This document shows, in pieces, positions 8,384 to 17,185 of a stretch of DNA of 64,000 nt. How positions within the stretch are numbered: the first letter of the stretch is position 1; every line of letters starts with the position of its first letter. The translations under genes and the position numbers were made by a program. Below the pieces are notes generated by a model, which saw only the letters and a list, made by a program, of their open reading frames with translations, was not told the DNA's origin and searched no databases. The stretch covers positions 1,798,001 to 1,862,000 of the forward strand of contig NZ_CP104398.1 in assembly GCF_025311495.1 (NCBI RefSeq), read 5' to 3'. Origin of the DNA: Limosilactobacillus oris (lineage in GTDB: Bacteria; Bacillota; Bacilli; Lactobacillales; Lactobacillaceae).

Positions 8384-9313
8384 GTGGCGAAACTATCGAT
8401 TGTGGTTCCCTGCTATAATGAGCAGGAGACCATTCCATTATTCTATCCGGCAGTCGAAAAAGTAGTTCGGCAAATGCCGGTGGAAACTGAGTACTGGTTT
8501 GTCAATGATGGTTCGTCTGACCAGACCTTGGCAGAGTTGCGGAAGCTGCATGACCAGGATCCAGAACGAGTTCATTATGTATCATTCTCCCGAAACTTCG
8601 GTAAGGAGGCCGGCCTATATGCTGGTCTTGAAGCGACAACCGGGGATTACGTGGTCGTCATGGATGCCGACTTACAGGATCCGCCGGAATACCTGCCTGA
8701 GATGTATCAGGAAATTTCATCAGGCGAGTATGACTGCGTGGGGATGCGGCGGACGGACCGTAAGGGAGAGGCAAGGTTTAAGTCCTTCCTCAGTAACCAG
8801 TTCTATAATGTTATCAATAAAATTTCGGATACCAAGATTGTTCCCGGCGCCCGGGACTATCGAATGATGACCCGGCAGATGGTTGACGCGGTGCTTTCCT
8901 TAAAGGAGTATAACCGTTTTTCAAAGGGCATTTTCAACTGGGTCGGTTTCAAGACTAAGTACCTACCCTACAAGAATGTCGAGCGGGTGGCCGGGACGAC
9001 GGACTGGTCGATGTGGAAACTGTTTAAGTATGCCATCGATGGGATTACCGATTTTTCCGAGGCGCCGCTATCAATTGCCACTTGGATTGGTGGTTTCTCT
9101 GCTTTTATCGCCGTAATCGGTATTATCGTGGTAATTATTCGCCATTTTGTGGCACCGGATGGCAGTGCCTTTGGCTGGGCATCGCTGGTTTGTATCATGC
9201 TTTTTATTGGCGGCGTCCAGCTCTTCTGTCTAGGAATTGTAGGCCGTTATATCGGTAAAATCTATATGCAGACGAAGAAACGACCGATTTATATTGTCAA
9301 AGAGAAAAAGTAG
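8384..9313 (+). CDS. GT2 glycosyltransferase, DPM1/GtrB type
   Basis: A GT-A fold family 2 glycosyltransferase with the polyprenyl-phosphate sugar synthase architecture: VPCYNEQETIP, the donor-binding VNDGSSD, MDADLQDPPE (DxD-type metal site), then two C-terminal membrane helices (about residues 230-255 and 265-290). Relatives (DPM1, GtrB) load a sugar onto undecaprenyl phosphate for later transfer on the outer side, so a side-branch or wall-polymer decoration is plausible. The start is GTG after GGGGAGG. It sits between the two DUF4422 genes. Confidence 0.85.
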   Translation: MAKLSIVVPCYNEQETIPLFYPAVEKVVRQMPVETEYWFVNDGSSDQTLAELRKLHDQDPERVHYVSFSRNFGKEAGLYAGLEATTGDYVVVMDADLQDPPEYLPEMYQEISSGEYDCVGMRRTDRKGEARFKSFLSNQFYNVINKISDTKIVPGARDYRMMTRQMVDAVLSLKEYNRFSKGIFNWVGFKTKYLPYKNVERVAGTTDWSMWKLFKYAIDGITDFSEAPLSIATWIGGFSAFIAVIGIIVVIIRHFVAPDGSAFGWASLVCIMLFIGGVQLFCLGIVGRYIGKIYMQTKKRPIYIVKEKK

Positions 9314-9521
9314 AATTTAATGATTTAAAAAGTGGGTTTTAACAGGTTTGCTAAAACATATTGTGAGAAATACCTGCTTAATTAAAGTAAACCAGCCTAA
9401 CAGTGAAAATATCACTATTTTCAATAGCCAAGTATACAGTTGTTGGAAATGAATTGGGTTATTTGGCAGAAATTTTGTTTCTCTTGCCAGCATAAAAAAG
9501 TAATAATTAGGTGAATGAAAA

Positions 9522-10316
9522 ATGACAATGTATGTAATAACACATAAGCATTTTGATTATCAAAAACTTGGTGATGGATATACTCCTTTACTGGTTGGAG
9601 CAAATAAGAACGCCAATCCTGATAATTTCCTGCAAGATAATGACGGAGAAAATATTTCTAATAAAAATTCTTCATTTTGTGAACTAACTGGACTTTACTG
9701 GATGTGGCAAAATAGAAAAGATCAAGCAATTGGGTTATCACACTATCGCCGTTACTTTTCAAACTATACTACTTTTAATCAATTGTTTTTTAACGTTTTG
9801 GTAAAAGGGGAAGTTAATCCAATTTCAGTTTCGCAATTGGATAATTTGCTTGAAAAGTATGATTGGATAGTTGCTAAGCCGCAATTGTGTGGTGTTGGAA
9901 CTCTTTGGGAACAATTTGCCCGGTTTCATCATGAGAATGATATGGTGACAGTGCAGAAAGTAATAGCTGAATTGTCTCCTGAGTATCTTCCAGCATTTAA
10001 ACATGTAATGAGTCAGAAACGGGCTTCGTTTTATAATATGTTTTACACGAGCAAAGTAGAACTTGATAGTTATGCTAGTTGGGTATTTTCAATTTTATTT
10101 GAAGTAGAAAAAAGAGTAGATATTTCTACTTATGACACCTATCAGCAACGGTTATTTGGTTTCTTAGCAGAACGACTTTTTAATGTTTGGCTATATCATC
10201 GTAAGCCTAAGTTAAAGTACTTGGTTGAGTATAATAATGAGTTGACAAATCGTGGTTGGGCGGCACGGCAGATTAGGCACGAAACTTTGGGAAAATTGAA
10301 ACCTAGGAATGAATAA
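9522..10316 (+). CDS. DUF4422 protein, predicted glycosyltransferase (second copy)
   Basis: It is homologous to the DUF4422 protein about 1.2 kb upstream, sharing DNDGENISNKNS, CELTGLYWMWQN and HYRRYF. It is clearly not a recent duplicate because sequence and base composition differ (this gene is AT-rich). A weak AGGTGA ribosome site precedes the ATG. It marks the point where the cluster changes from moderate-GC to AT-rich DNA, which continues through the next genes and suggests that this half was acquired separately. Specific substrate unknown. Confidence 0.8.
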   Translation: MTMYVITHKHFDYQKLGDGYTPLLVGANKNANPDNFLQDNDGENISNKNSSFCELTGLYWMWQNRKDQAIGLSHYRRYFSNYTTFNQLFFNVLVKGEVNPISVSQLDNLLEKYDWIVAKPQLCGVGTLWEQFARFHHENDMVTVQKVIAELSPEYLPAFKHVMSQKRASFYNMFYTSKVELDSYASWVFSILFEVEKRVDISTYDTYQQRLFGFLAERLFNVWLYHRKPKLKYLVEYNNELTNRGWAARQIRHETLGKLKPRNE

Positions 10317-10634
10317 TTCTAATGATTATCTTTGCTAATAATAGTGATTTCTAAATATTATTTAGCTTACAAAATTATCAACTAAAATTTTTTATACTAA
10401 ATCACATATGTTCTTTACCTATGGGAATGTATGTGATTTTATTTGAAGAATTTGTGGTGTCGAGGATACTATTTAGTAGTATTAAGACTATTCTTTAGTA
10501 AAGAATAAATTGTAATTAACATTTACAAGAATTTTGAGTAAAAAATAATTATACATTTTATTGCCCTGGAACCAACATTGCTGAAATAGTATTTTGTATT
10601 TCTTAATGAAACAGCCAATCCTTGGGAGGATAAT
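10317..10634. other. AT-rich intergenic region with terminator
   Basis: This 318-base gap holds one convincing terminator (described separately) followed by about 190 bases of AT-rich sequence in which I see no gene. A GGGAGG ribosome site for the next gene lies at its end. Confidence 0.6.
10399..10440 (+). terminator. Rho-independent terminator
   Basis: The stem AAATCACATA / TATGTGATTT runs into a T-rich tail, downstream of the second DUF4422 gene. Confidence 0.75.
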
Positions 10635-12014
10635 ATGCGAAAAAGACTTTCAATTGGACTAGTATATTTGTTTGTTTTTTGTATAATAGCAACATTTTTG
10701 TATAAGGCACCACTATTCGGAGACGATCTTGCAAACACAAGAACATTTACTGGAGGAATTAATCTAGGCAAGGATTTTAATCTTGTTTATAACCAATATT
10801 ACAATTGGTCCTCAAGAACATTGGTTAATTTCGTAATGTTTTTCTTTGAAAGCACTCCGAAAATTGTTTTCTGTATCGTAACTGGAATTTTGGTATGCTT
10901 AACAATATATGTCATTAATTATTTTGTCAATACACCACATGCCAGGTTTGTTGACTTTATGATTGTCGTGTTAGCAATTTTGACTTTTCCAATTATTTAT
11001 ATGTATACGGCTGGCTGGATTGCAACAACAACGACTTATTTTTACCCAATTGCATTCTCTCTTATAGCATTATATTTAACGTGTCAAAATGTTCAGTCTA
11101 GAGTAAAAAATACATTAGTAAAAATTGTTGCTTTTGTATTATGGTTATACTCATTTAATAATGAACAATTAGCAGTTACTGCCTTGCCACTGGTTTGTAT
11201 AGCTGTGGTATGTGAATTTAAGAAAAAAAGAGAAGTTTCTAATGCTGGAATAGCGTTTCTGGCCATAACGCTGAATTTAATCTGGATGATTTTTAGTCCG
11301 GGGAATAAACTAAGAACAATCAGTGATTATCATTATTTCCCTGGCTTCAGGCAATTATCGGTTATCAATAAGCTTGATATGGGAATTCTTAGTACAGTTC
11401 AGCATTATTTTTTTGGAATGAATTTACCTATATTGATTTTCGCAATTTCAATGGTTTTCGTTACATTGAGTTTGAAGAAGGAAAAAGGTGATTTACTTCT
11501 TGGACTCATCCCCTTTGCAATTTTAGTATTTAGTAATGGTTGCCGTTTTTTGTCGTCGATGGTTAATCGTGGAGCTTCATTTTTTGTGATGAATCAAACC
11601 GGTTTTCTGACCAATTTTTGCTACTTTTTGAAAGCAGCTATTTTTCAATATTTTATTAGTATAATTTGGTTAGTTATTACAATTATTTGGTTGAATAGAA
11701 ATTTGAAACAGGCTCAAGAAAAAGTGGTTATATTTAGCTTGTTATTTGGAGGATTATTATCTCGTTTAATGATGGGATTTACCCCAACGATTTACGTTTC
11801 GGCAAGTAGGACTTGTACTTTTCTAACTTTTATTTTTATACTTTTATCTGTATACCTATTGTGTGAATATTGTACGCAGACGTTTAAACAATTTTCTATT
11901 GGAGTATTATCAATTTGTATTGCTTTTAATGCTTTTGTGACATTTTTGCTTCTTTCAAGAGGAAGGCAGTTAATTGAATTATGGACTGCTTGGAGTTTTC
12001 TTAAAAATCCTTAA
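10635..12014 (+). CDS. DUF6056-like polytopic membrane protein
   Basis: About 11-12 membrane helices. The first extracytoplasmic loop carries FGDDLANTRTF followed by YNWSSRTLVNF. An acidic pair in loop 1 followed by an aromatic/arginine segment resembles DUF6056 membrane proteins and, more loosely, GT-C glycosyltransferases that use lipid-linked sugar donors outside the membrane. The coding strand is AT-rich (18 G/C in the sampled 60 bases 11041-11100). GGGAGG precedes the ATG. A paralogue of the same type lies about 1.4 kb downstream. A role in transferring sugars to the polymer is inferred from fold and context. Confidence 0.65.
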   Translation: MRKRLSIGLVYLFVFCIIATFLYKAPLFGDDLANTRTFTGGINLGKDFNLVYNQYYNWSSRTLVNFVMFFFESTPKIVFCIVTGILVCLTIYVINYFVNTPHARFVDFMIVVLAILTFPIIYMYTAGWIATTTTYFYPIAFSLIALYLTCQNVQSRVKNTLVKIVAFVLWLYSFNNEQLAVTALPLVCIAVVCEFKKKREVSNAGIAFLAITLNLIWMIFSPGNKLRTISDYHYFPGFRQLSVINKLDMGILSTVQHYFFGMNLPILIFAISMVFVTLSLKKEKGDLLLGLIPFAILVFSNGCRFLSSMVNRGASFFVMNQTGFLTNFCYFLKAAIFQYFISIIWLVITIIWLNRNLKQAQEKVVIFSLLFGGLLSRLMMGFTPTIYVSASRTCTFLTFIFILLSVYLLCEYCTQTFKQFSIGVLSICIAFNAFVTFLLLSRGRQLIELWTAWSFLKNP

Positions 12015-12217
12015 CTTCTCAAATGCGATTTGTTAATAGCACAACTAGTTAATTAATTGCTACTGTTATCGATAGGTTGGTAGAATAATCAAAAAGAGTG
12101 CTGAAACTGATCTTCCTGTTAAATATTAATGCAAACTATTAGCTTTGTAAGCATTACTTAGTAGTTTCTTTGAATGAGGGCATGAATATTAGCTTCAATT
12201 AAGTTAAAGGGGAAAAA

Positions 12218-13324
12218 ATGAAAAAGAGGATTTTAGTTATTGGAGATTTTATTAGTGGTAGCGGATTAACTCAGGTTGTTTTCAACGTATTTGGCCGCTT
12301 TCCGACTAGTAAGTATGAAATATCAGCAGTTGGCTATGGTAGTGATCCCGAGAAATTAACAGACAAAAAATGTAAGAAATTGGGATGGAAACTTTATAGG
12401 GTCGTCCCGGTTACTAAAAAACCTATTAACCACTGGCGATGGTGGAAAGAGTTCTTTAAAGAACATTCATATGATGCTGTCTATTTTAACTATTCTTCTT
12501 CTTGGAACTATCTTCCGGTGGTTTATGCTCGACGGTACGGTAAGGTAAAAAAAATTATATGCCATTCCCATAACTCGTATTTTAGTCATGAATTTTCCAG
12601 TAAAATTTTGATGAAGATTTTGACAACAATCAATAACCACGGAAGAAAGATTTTTCAAAAGTATGCGGATGCTAAGATTGCTACCTCAAAAGAAGCGGCT
12701 ATGTGGATGTTTGGTGAAACTAAGGATGTTATCATAAGTATTAATGGTATTGATATTCCTAAATTTGCTTTTTCTGCAACGAATAGAGACAGCATTCGCG
12801 AGCAACTGGGGATCTCGAAAGACACCCAATTGGTTGGCTTTGTGGGAGTCCTTCAGCAACGAAAAAATCCAATATTTGCCTTAGAAGTATTTGCAACTTA
12901 CCATAAGGATAATCCAAATAGCAAGTTTCTAATGCTTGGCAAGGGACCGTTAAAAGGGCAAGTTAGTGAGAAAATTAAAGAATTGGAATTACAGGATAGC
13001 GTGATTCAATATGATTTTGCTGCTGACGTTAACAGATGGTATTCTGCAATGGATGCACTACTTTTTCCAAGTATGTACGAGGGTCTTTCTTTAGTGGCTT
13101 TGGAGGCACAAGTTAGCAACTTGCCAATTCTAGCTTCTAATACAAATGTTGACGATGTTTTCGCTACTAGCTGTATCAAAAAAATGCACGATATGAATGG
13201 TGAGACATGGACTGTTGCGTTAGAAGAAGCGTTAAAGAGTAAGAAAAATAGAAATTACCTAGATGATAACATTATGAAATTTAGTGTCGATAATCAGTCA
13301 AAGGAAATAGAAAAGTTAGTATAA
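12218..13324 (+). CDS. GT4-type (GT-B fold) glycosyltransferase
   Basis: A family 1/4 retaining glycosyltransferase with an N-terminal Rossmann domain (ILVIGDFISGSGLTQVVFNV) and a C-terminal nucleotide-sugar domain. The latter contains VGFVGVLQQRKNP, LGKGPLKGQV and the E-x7-E catalytic/donor motif in MYEGLSLVALEAQ. It is cytoplasmic and adds a sugar to the lipid-linked repeat unit. GGGGAAAAA lies before the ATG. The gene is AT-rich like its neighbours and sits between two DUF6056-like membrane proteins. Confidence 0.85.
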   Translation: MKKRILVIGDFISGSGLTQVVFNVFGRFPTSKYEISAVGYGSDPEKLTDKKCKKLGWKLYRVVPVTKKPINHWRWWKEFFKEHSYDAVYFNYSSSWNYLPVVYARRYGKVKKIICHSHNSYFSHEFSSKILMKILTTINNHGRKIFQKYADAKIATSKEAAMWMFGETKDVIISINGIDIPKFAFSATNRDSIREQLGISKDTQLVGFVGVLQQRKNPIFALEVFATYHKDNPNSKFLMLGKGPLKGQVSEKIKELELQDSVIQYDFAADVNRWYSAMDALLFPSMYEGLSLVALEAQVSNLPILASNTNVDDVFATSCIKKMHDMNGETWTVALEEALKSKKNRNYLDDNIMKFSVDNQSKEIEKLV

Positions 13325-13415
13325 CTTAGTATTTGAAAGGAGTAATAATAGTGAAAAGATAGGTAAAATCAAGTGGGGGGGGCTCAGTGCATACCTCCTC
13401 GCCTTATTTGGAATA

Positions 13416-14663
13416 ATGTTTGCTTGGAGCTATAAGACTCCATACATGAATGATGATTTGTATTTTGCAAATGCAAAATGGGGCGCCTTATTTAGTTTAG
13501 GTGTTAATGACTACCTTGGCAGCAATGGACGAATCTTTGGACAAACCTTTACAAGATTTATTTTGTCTAAAGGGGTGTGTTTCTCTAGTTTATGTACAGC
13601 GGCCTTGTTTATCGCTCTGTTAATTATTCTATTTTATTTATCGCGGTCGATAACCAAGAACGTAATTTGTTCTCCTCGGATTATTGCTATTACTGTAATG
13701 GTATTTCTATTTACGCCTTCATTTGGAAGTGTATTTCTTTGGCGCGCCGGGGTTGGTAATTATTTAGCGATGGCAGTGATGGAACTGTTATTCCTTTTGC
13801 TGATTTATCATCCCATTTCAAATCAGATCTTGAGCTATATTTTGGTAATCGGCTTAGGCTTTATAGCAGGCTGGGGGAATGAGAATACTTCAGGTGCGAT
13901 AATTCTTATTTGCACGTTACTGTTAGCTAAAACTTATATGCAAAATCATAAAGTTCCATTAGCGCCATTATTAGGAACGCTTAGCGCAATTAGCGGATTT
14001 GTCTTCTTATTACTTTCTCCCGGTAGTCAAATTCGATTAAAGGTGTCTGTTTCGGGTTATTCGCAACTTAGCACATTCGCCAAGTTACGGCGAGGGATTG
14101 CAATGTTTATTGATTACTTTACAAGTACGTTTCCGCTTTCACTGGTATTTATTTCAATGGTAGTAGTTGTTCTTGTTGTTTCTATGATGTTTTGGAAACA
14201 AAATAGCTCATTTTGGGATGGCTTGATTTTTATTATTGGTGGAGTTGCTTCTGCGATGGTAATGATTATTTCACCCTCAGGAACTGATGCCGGAAGAACG
14301 TATTTAGGTTCTTTTCTTTTACTATTAACAGGAATGATGCTTCTAGTACCACAGAATTTAGAAGGTCAAAGGGGACTAAAGTGTCTATATCTTTGCACCG
14401 TTTCTGTGATGACTATCATGTGCTTCTTTAGTGTTGCCAAGGGTATTCAGGAATCAGATGTGCTAAACAATCAATTAAGGGCCAGGTATTCTTACATTAT
14501 GCGATCTAAATCCAAGGAAATTAGGGTAGAACCTGTACACTATATAAATAATAACTACTCACTCTCAACTGCGTATGCAGAATTGACTTCTCCTAGGGAT
14601 TCTCAAGCATTTCCAAATAATTGCTATCAGGTTTATTTCAACCGAAGCGTCTATTTAAAATAA
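13416..14663 (+). CDS. DUF6056-like membrane protein, apparent 5' frameshift
   Basis: A membrane protein of about 11 helices with loop-1 motif YMNDDLYFA and NGRIFGQTF, the same type as the protein about 1.4 kb upstream. The natural N-terminus seems to be broken. A good AAAGGAG stands eight bases before a GTG at 13351, but that frame ends after three codons (GTG AAA AGA TAG). The main frame runs back through KIGKIKWGGLSAYLLALFGI without any start codon until ATG 13416, which has no ribosome site. One extra A in the AAAA run at 13354-13357 would restore a normal gene. A G8 run at 13375-13382 lies in the same stretch. Confidence 0.65.
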   Translation: MFAWSYKTPYMNDDLYFANAKWGALFSLGVNDYLGSNGRIFGQTFTRFILSKGVCFSSLCTAALFIALLIILFYLSRSITKNVICSPRIIAITVMVFLFTPSFGSVFLWRAGVGNYLAMAVMELLFLLLIYHPISNQILSYILVIGLGFIAGWGNENTSGAIILICTLLLAKTYMQNHKVPLAPLLGTLSAISGFVFLLLSPGSQIRLKVSVSGYSQLSTFAKLRRGIAMFIDYFTSTFPLSLVFISMVVVVLVVSMMFWKQNSSFWDGLIFIIGGVASAMVMIISPSGTDAGRTYLGSFLLLLTGMMLLVPQNLEGQRGLKCLYLCTVSVMTIMCFFSVAKGIQESDVLNNQLRARYSYIMRSKSKEIRVEPVHYINNNYSLSTAYAELTSPRDSQAFPNNCYQVYFNRSVYLK

Positions 14664-14713
14664 AAATAGTAATCCTATACATTAGATAATGACTGGTATT
14701 ACAGATACTTAAG

Positions 14714-14766
14714 AAAAGGTCAACCAATCTATATCATAAGTTTGATATAAGTTGGTTGACCTTTTT
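14714..14766 (+). terminator. Rho-independent terminator
   Basis: A 14-bp stem AAAAGGTCAACCAA / TTGGTTGACCTTTT with a secondary ATATC/GATAT inner stem and a T-rich tail. It ends the AT-rich half of the glycosyltransferase operon. Confidence 0.85.
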
Positions 14767-14775
14767 AGTTACAGA

Positions 14776-14783
14776 CATAGACT
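14776..14783. repeat. IS66 target-site duplication, left
   Basis: CATAGACT immediately abuts the left GTAAGCAGTC end of the element and is repeated exactly at 17092-17099; 8 bp is the known duplication length for IS66-family insertion. Confidence 0.95.
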
Positions 14784-14823
14784 GTAAGCAGTCAATAACA
14801 ACACGTCTATGAATTATTCAATG

Positions 14824-14860
14824 TGCCTTCTATACTGAGACTATCCCAGTGTAGGAGGCA
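14824..14860 (+). promoter_or_regulatory. Hairpin sequestering the tnpA ribosome site
   Basis: The 14-bp stem TGCCTTCTATACTG / CAGTGTAGGAGGCA (two G-U pairs) continues after one mismatch with two more pairs. The AGGAGG of tnpA lies in the right arm. RNA reading in from outside the element would fold this and hide the ribosome site; a transcript beginning inside the left arm would not. Confidence 0.65.
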
Positions 14861-14866
14861 TTTTTG

Positions 14867-15055
14867 ATGGAAGAAAAATCTGAAATTATTACCCCAGTTT
14901 TTAAAAGTAAGGATACCTTTAATAAAAGCAAACGCATGGCCTCGCGGCCCGCAGTAAAAATGGAAGTTAATGATATAAGATTAACTGCTTTCCGCGGAGC
15001 TAATCCTAATTTGGTAAGTGAAATAGCTAAGGTGATTGTTCGTTATGCTCATTGA
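14867..15055 (+). CDS. tnpA: IS66 accessory protein TnpA
   Basis: A small 62-residue basic protein, the first open reading frame of IS66-type elements, needed with TnpB for transposition of many family members. It contains the short RLTAFRGANPNLVSEIAKVI segment (helix-forming). It is shorter than many TnpA homologues, which carry a longer N-terminal DNA-binding helix-turn-helix. The start is ATG eight bases after AGGAGG; the in-frame TTG one codon earlier is not needed. Its end overlaps tnpB by 11 bases. Confidence 0.8.
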   Translation: MEEKSEIITPVFKSKDTFNKSKRMASRPAVKMEVNDIRLTAFRGANPNLVSEIAKVIVRYAH

Positions 15056-15401
15056 TTGGACGGTCCCGGATTATGTCTATCTGGTATGCGGTAAAACGGA
15101 TTTAAGAAAAGGCATTGATGGTTTAGCAATGGTTATCGCTGAGAACTATGGACTTGAGCTATACAATAATTCTTTATTTCTTTTCTGTGGAAGTAGAAAT
15201 GATCGGTTCAAAGGATTATTTTGGGATGGTGAAGGATTTATCCTTTTGTACAAACGCTTTGAAAATGGCCGACTTAAGTGGCCCAGGTACAGTCAGGAGG
15301 CAAAACAACTATCCAGCAGACAAGTTAAGTGGTTATTAGCAGGACTTAATCCGCTTCCGGTAAAGCAAATTAAGCCTGCCAAACCCGGTAGTTTTTATTA
15401 G
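15045..15401 (+). CDS. tnpB: IS66 accessory protein TnpB
   Basis: A 118-residue IS66 Orf2 protein (unrelated to the IS200/IS605 TnpB nuclease). Family motifs are VYLVCGKTDLRKGIDGLA at the N-terminus and LFLFCGSRNDRFKGLFWDGEGFILLYKRFENGRLKWP in the middle. The preferred start is ATG 15045 after AAGGTG; an in-frame TTG nine bases earlier is less likely. It overlaps tnpA, indicating translational coupling. The protein is known to be required for IS66-type transposition but its mechanism is unclear. Confidence 0.9.
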   Translation: MLIDWTVPDYVYLVCGKTDLRKGIDGLAMVIAENYGLELYNNSLFLFCGSRNDRFKGLFWDGEGFILLYKRFENGRLKWPRYSQEAKQLSSRQVKWLLAGLNPLPVKQIKPAKPGSFY

Positions 15402-15429
15402 ATCACTCCTTTTTAAAATGATGGTTCTT

Positions 15430-15438
15430 TGGTATAAT
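15430..15438 (+). promoter_or_regulatory. Internal promoter of tnpC
   Basis: TGGTATAAT, a perfect extended -10, is placed 29 bases upstream of the tnpC start. A near-perfect anti-16S ribosome site AAAGGAGGTGA follows. Confidence 0.65.
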
Positions 15439-15467
15439 ATCAAGGACATCAAAGGAGGTGACGCACG

Positions 15468-17009
15468 ATGACTGATTCAGCCGAGAAGAGAATTAAACAG
15501 TTAGAAGAACAGTTGGCAGAAGCAAATAAGAAAATTGCCCAATTAATGGCAATTATTAAGCTTCAACAGAATCAAATGTTTGGGAAAAAAACTGAAGTTA
15601 TTGATAAAGTAGCTGAGGGCCAACAATCACTTTTTAATGACCAAATCTTAAATCAGCTACAAGACAGCGATGTATCAATCACTGAAGTGATTGAACAAAT
15701 ACCAAGGAAAGTAGTGCGTCACCGCAAGCCCAAGGCAAGTGGTCAACGGACTACTTTTTTGAATAATTTGCCTCAAATTAATCATGTTATTCACCTTGAA
15801 AGTAACCTTTGTCCAGATTGTCATCAAGAAATGAAACTAATTGGAAAACATCTGTATAGTCGTGAACCAAAACTAAAGCCAGCAGAACTTTTATGTGTAA
15901 ACTACTATCAGGAAAGTTATCGCTGTAAAACGTGCCACCGTCGTGGTGGCGATAAAATTGTTAGTAGTAAGATGCCACAGAGTCTCTTACCGCATAGTTA
16001 TTTTTCCAGCTCAATTTTAGCGAAAGTGGCGGAATATAAGTTTAACTTGGCGTTACCATTTCATCGCCAAATTAAGCTCTGGCAAGCCTTAGGTTTGCCA
16101 GTCAAAGGGCGCCAATTAGCAACTAATATTATCAAAGTAAGTCAAACTTATTTAGAGCCCCTATATCAACGGCTACTTAATCTAACTAAGCAAGAGGCGG
16201 TTATTCATATGGATGAAACACCGTTTAAAGTAATCGATGAGCGTAATGAAACCAGCTACTTCTGGGTAACTAGAACTACCGAAGAGTTTAGTAAGCATCA
16301 AATTGCGTTGTTTCATTATTTTAATACTCGTTCGGGTAAAATAATCGGTAAGCTTATGGGGCACAATTACAATGGAGTTATTATGTGCGACGGCTATGGT
16401 GGTTATAGTAATCGACTATATCCTAGGGCAAAGTTTGGTTCATGCCTGGTTCACATTCGTCGTGAGTTTTACCGAATAACACGGCTACTGAAAAAGGAGC
16501 AGTTGAAGCATTCCAAGGCTTATCAAGTGCTAAAATTGATGCGTCCGATTTTTTATTACGAAAATCGGTTAAAGTATCATAATCAAATTGAAAAGCTTCA
16601 ACAACGAAAGTTGTTGGTTAAGCCTTTAGTAGACCAACTGTATGATTATCTGGAAGAAATTAACTTTCCCCAGGGTCAATTAAAAGCAGCCATTAATAAT
16701 GCCTTGAAACTTAAAAAGCGAGTATATCGAATCTTTGAAAATGGACAAATTCCATTGACCAATAATCCGGTGGAACAAACAATCAGACCATCAACTCTGA
16801 TTCGTAAAAATAGTTTATTCGCTAAAAGTATTGATGGTGCACAAGCCAGTGCAGTTTACTACAGCTTAACTGCCACTGCAAAATTAAATCATTTGAATAT
16901 CTATAAGTATTTTAAATACTTATTTGATCACCTACCAAACCGCGAGGACGAAGGCCTCGAGGCTTATTTGCCATGGGCAAAACAAGTACAAAGAAATTGT
17001 CATGAATAA
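15468..17009 (+). CDS. tnpC: IS66 transposase TnpC (DDE)
   Basis: A full-length 513-residue DDE transposase. In order: an N-terminal leucine-zipper-like coiled coil (residues 5-45), a zinc-binding region CPDC ... CKTC (about 115-150), the first catalytic Asp in IHMDETPFK, the second in MCDGYGGYSN, and the catalytic Glu in NNPVEQTIRPSTLIRKNSLF near the C-terminus. Starts at ATG after an ideal ribosome site. All catalytic residues are present, so the element should be transposition-competent with tnpA and tnpB. Confidence 0.95.
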   Translation: MTDSAEKRIKQLEEQLAEANKKIAQLMAIIKLQQNQMFGKKTEVIDKVAEGQQSLFNDQILNQLQDSDVSITEVIEQIPRKVVRHRKPKASGQRTTFLNNLPQINHVIHLESNLCPDCHQEMKLIGKHLYSREPKLKPAELLCVNYYQESYRCKTCHRRGGDKIVSSKMPQSLLPHSYFSSSILAKVAEYKFNLALPFHRQIKLWQALGLPVKGRQLATNIIKVSQTYLEPLYQRLLNLTKQEAVIHMDETPFKVIDERNETSYFWVTRTTEEFSKHQIALFHYFNTRSGKIIGKLMGHNYNGVIMCDGYGGYSNRLYPRAKFGSCLVHIRREFYRITRLLKKEQLKHSKAYQVLKLMRPIFYYENRLKYHNQIEKLQQRKLLVKPLVDQLYDYLEEINFPQGQLKAAINNALKLKKRVYRIFENGQIPLTNNPVEQTIRPSTLIRKNSLFAKSIDGAQASAVYYSLTATAKLNHLNIYKYFKYLFDHLPNREDEGLEAYLPWAKQVQRNCHE

Positions 17010-17014
17010 ACAAG

Positions 17015-17063
17015 AAGGCGTCCAAGACTAGATCAAAAAGATTCGGCCTTGGACGCCTTTTTG
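17015..17063 (+). terminator. IS66 terminator
   Basis: A 12-bp stem AAGGCGTCCAAG / CTTGGACGCCTT followed by T3-5, inside the right end of the element. Confidence 0.8.
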
Positions 17064-17091
17064 TCAATACGTATCAATAACGACTGCTTAC

Positions 17092-17099
17092 CATAGACT
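17092..17099. repeat. IS66 target-site duplication, right
   Basis: CATAGACT, an exact copy of the 8 bp on the left flank of the element. Confidence 0.95.
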
Positions 17100-17185
17100 T
17101 GAATTAGAATTAAGTTAAATCATCTTTCAGTAGCTATTTGAGACTGCTTATAGGGGCCGTAGCTTTTAAAAAATAGGTCTGTAGA

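Larger units (their letters stand above)
14784..17091 (+). mobile_element. Complete IS66-family insertion sequence (2308 bp)
   Basis: The ends are GTAAGCAGTC and its exact complement GACTGCTTAC (10 bp perfect; GTAA is the typical IS66 terminus). They bracket three collinear genes (tnpA, tnpB, tnpC), an internal promoter and a terminator. An 8-bp direct duplication CATAGACT flanks it. All three genes are intact, so the copy looks functional. A second copy begins at 62984 and shows no difference over its visible 1017 bases. The insertion fell between the terminator of the DUF6056 gene and the acyltransferase, without breaking a gene. Confidence 0.97.

Noticed and set aside
9404-9421. Short GAAAATA/TATTTTC inverted repeat after the GT2 gene
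   Set aside because: Seven A/T-rich pairs with no T-run; too weak to call a terminator.
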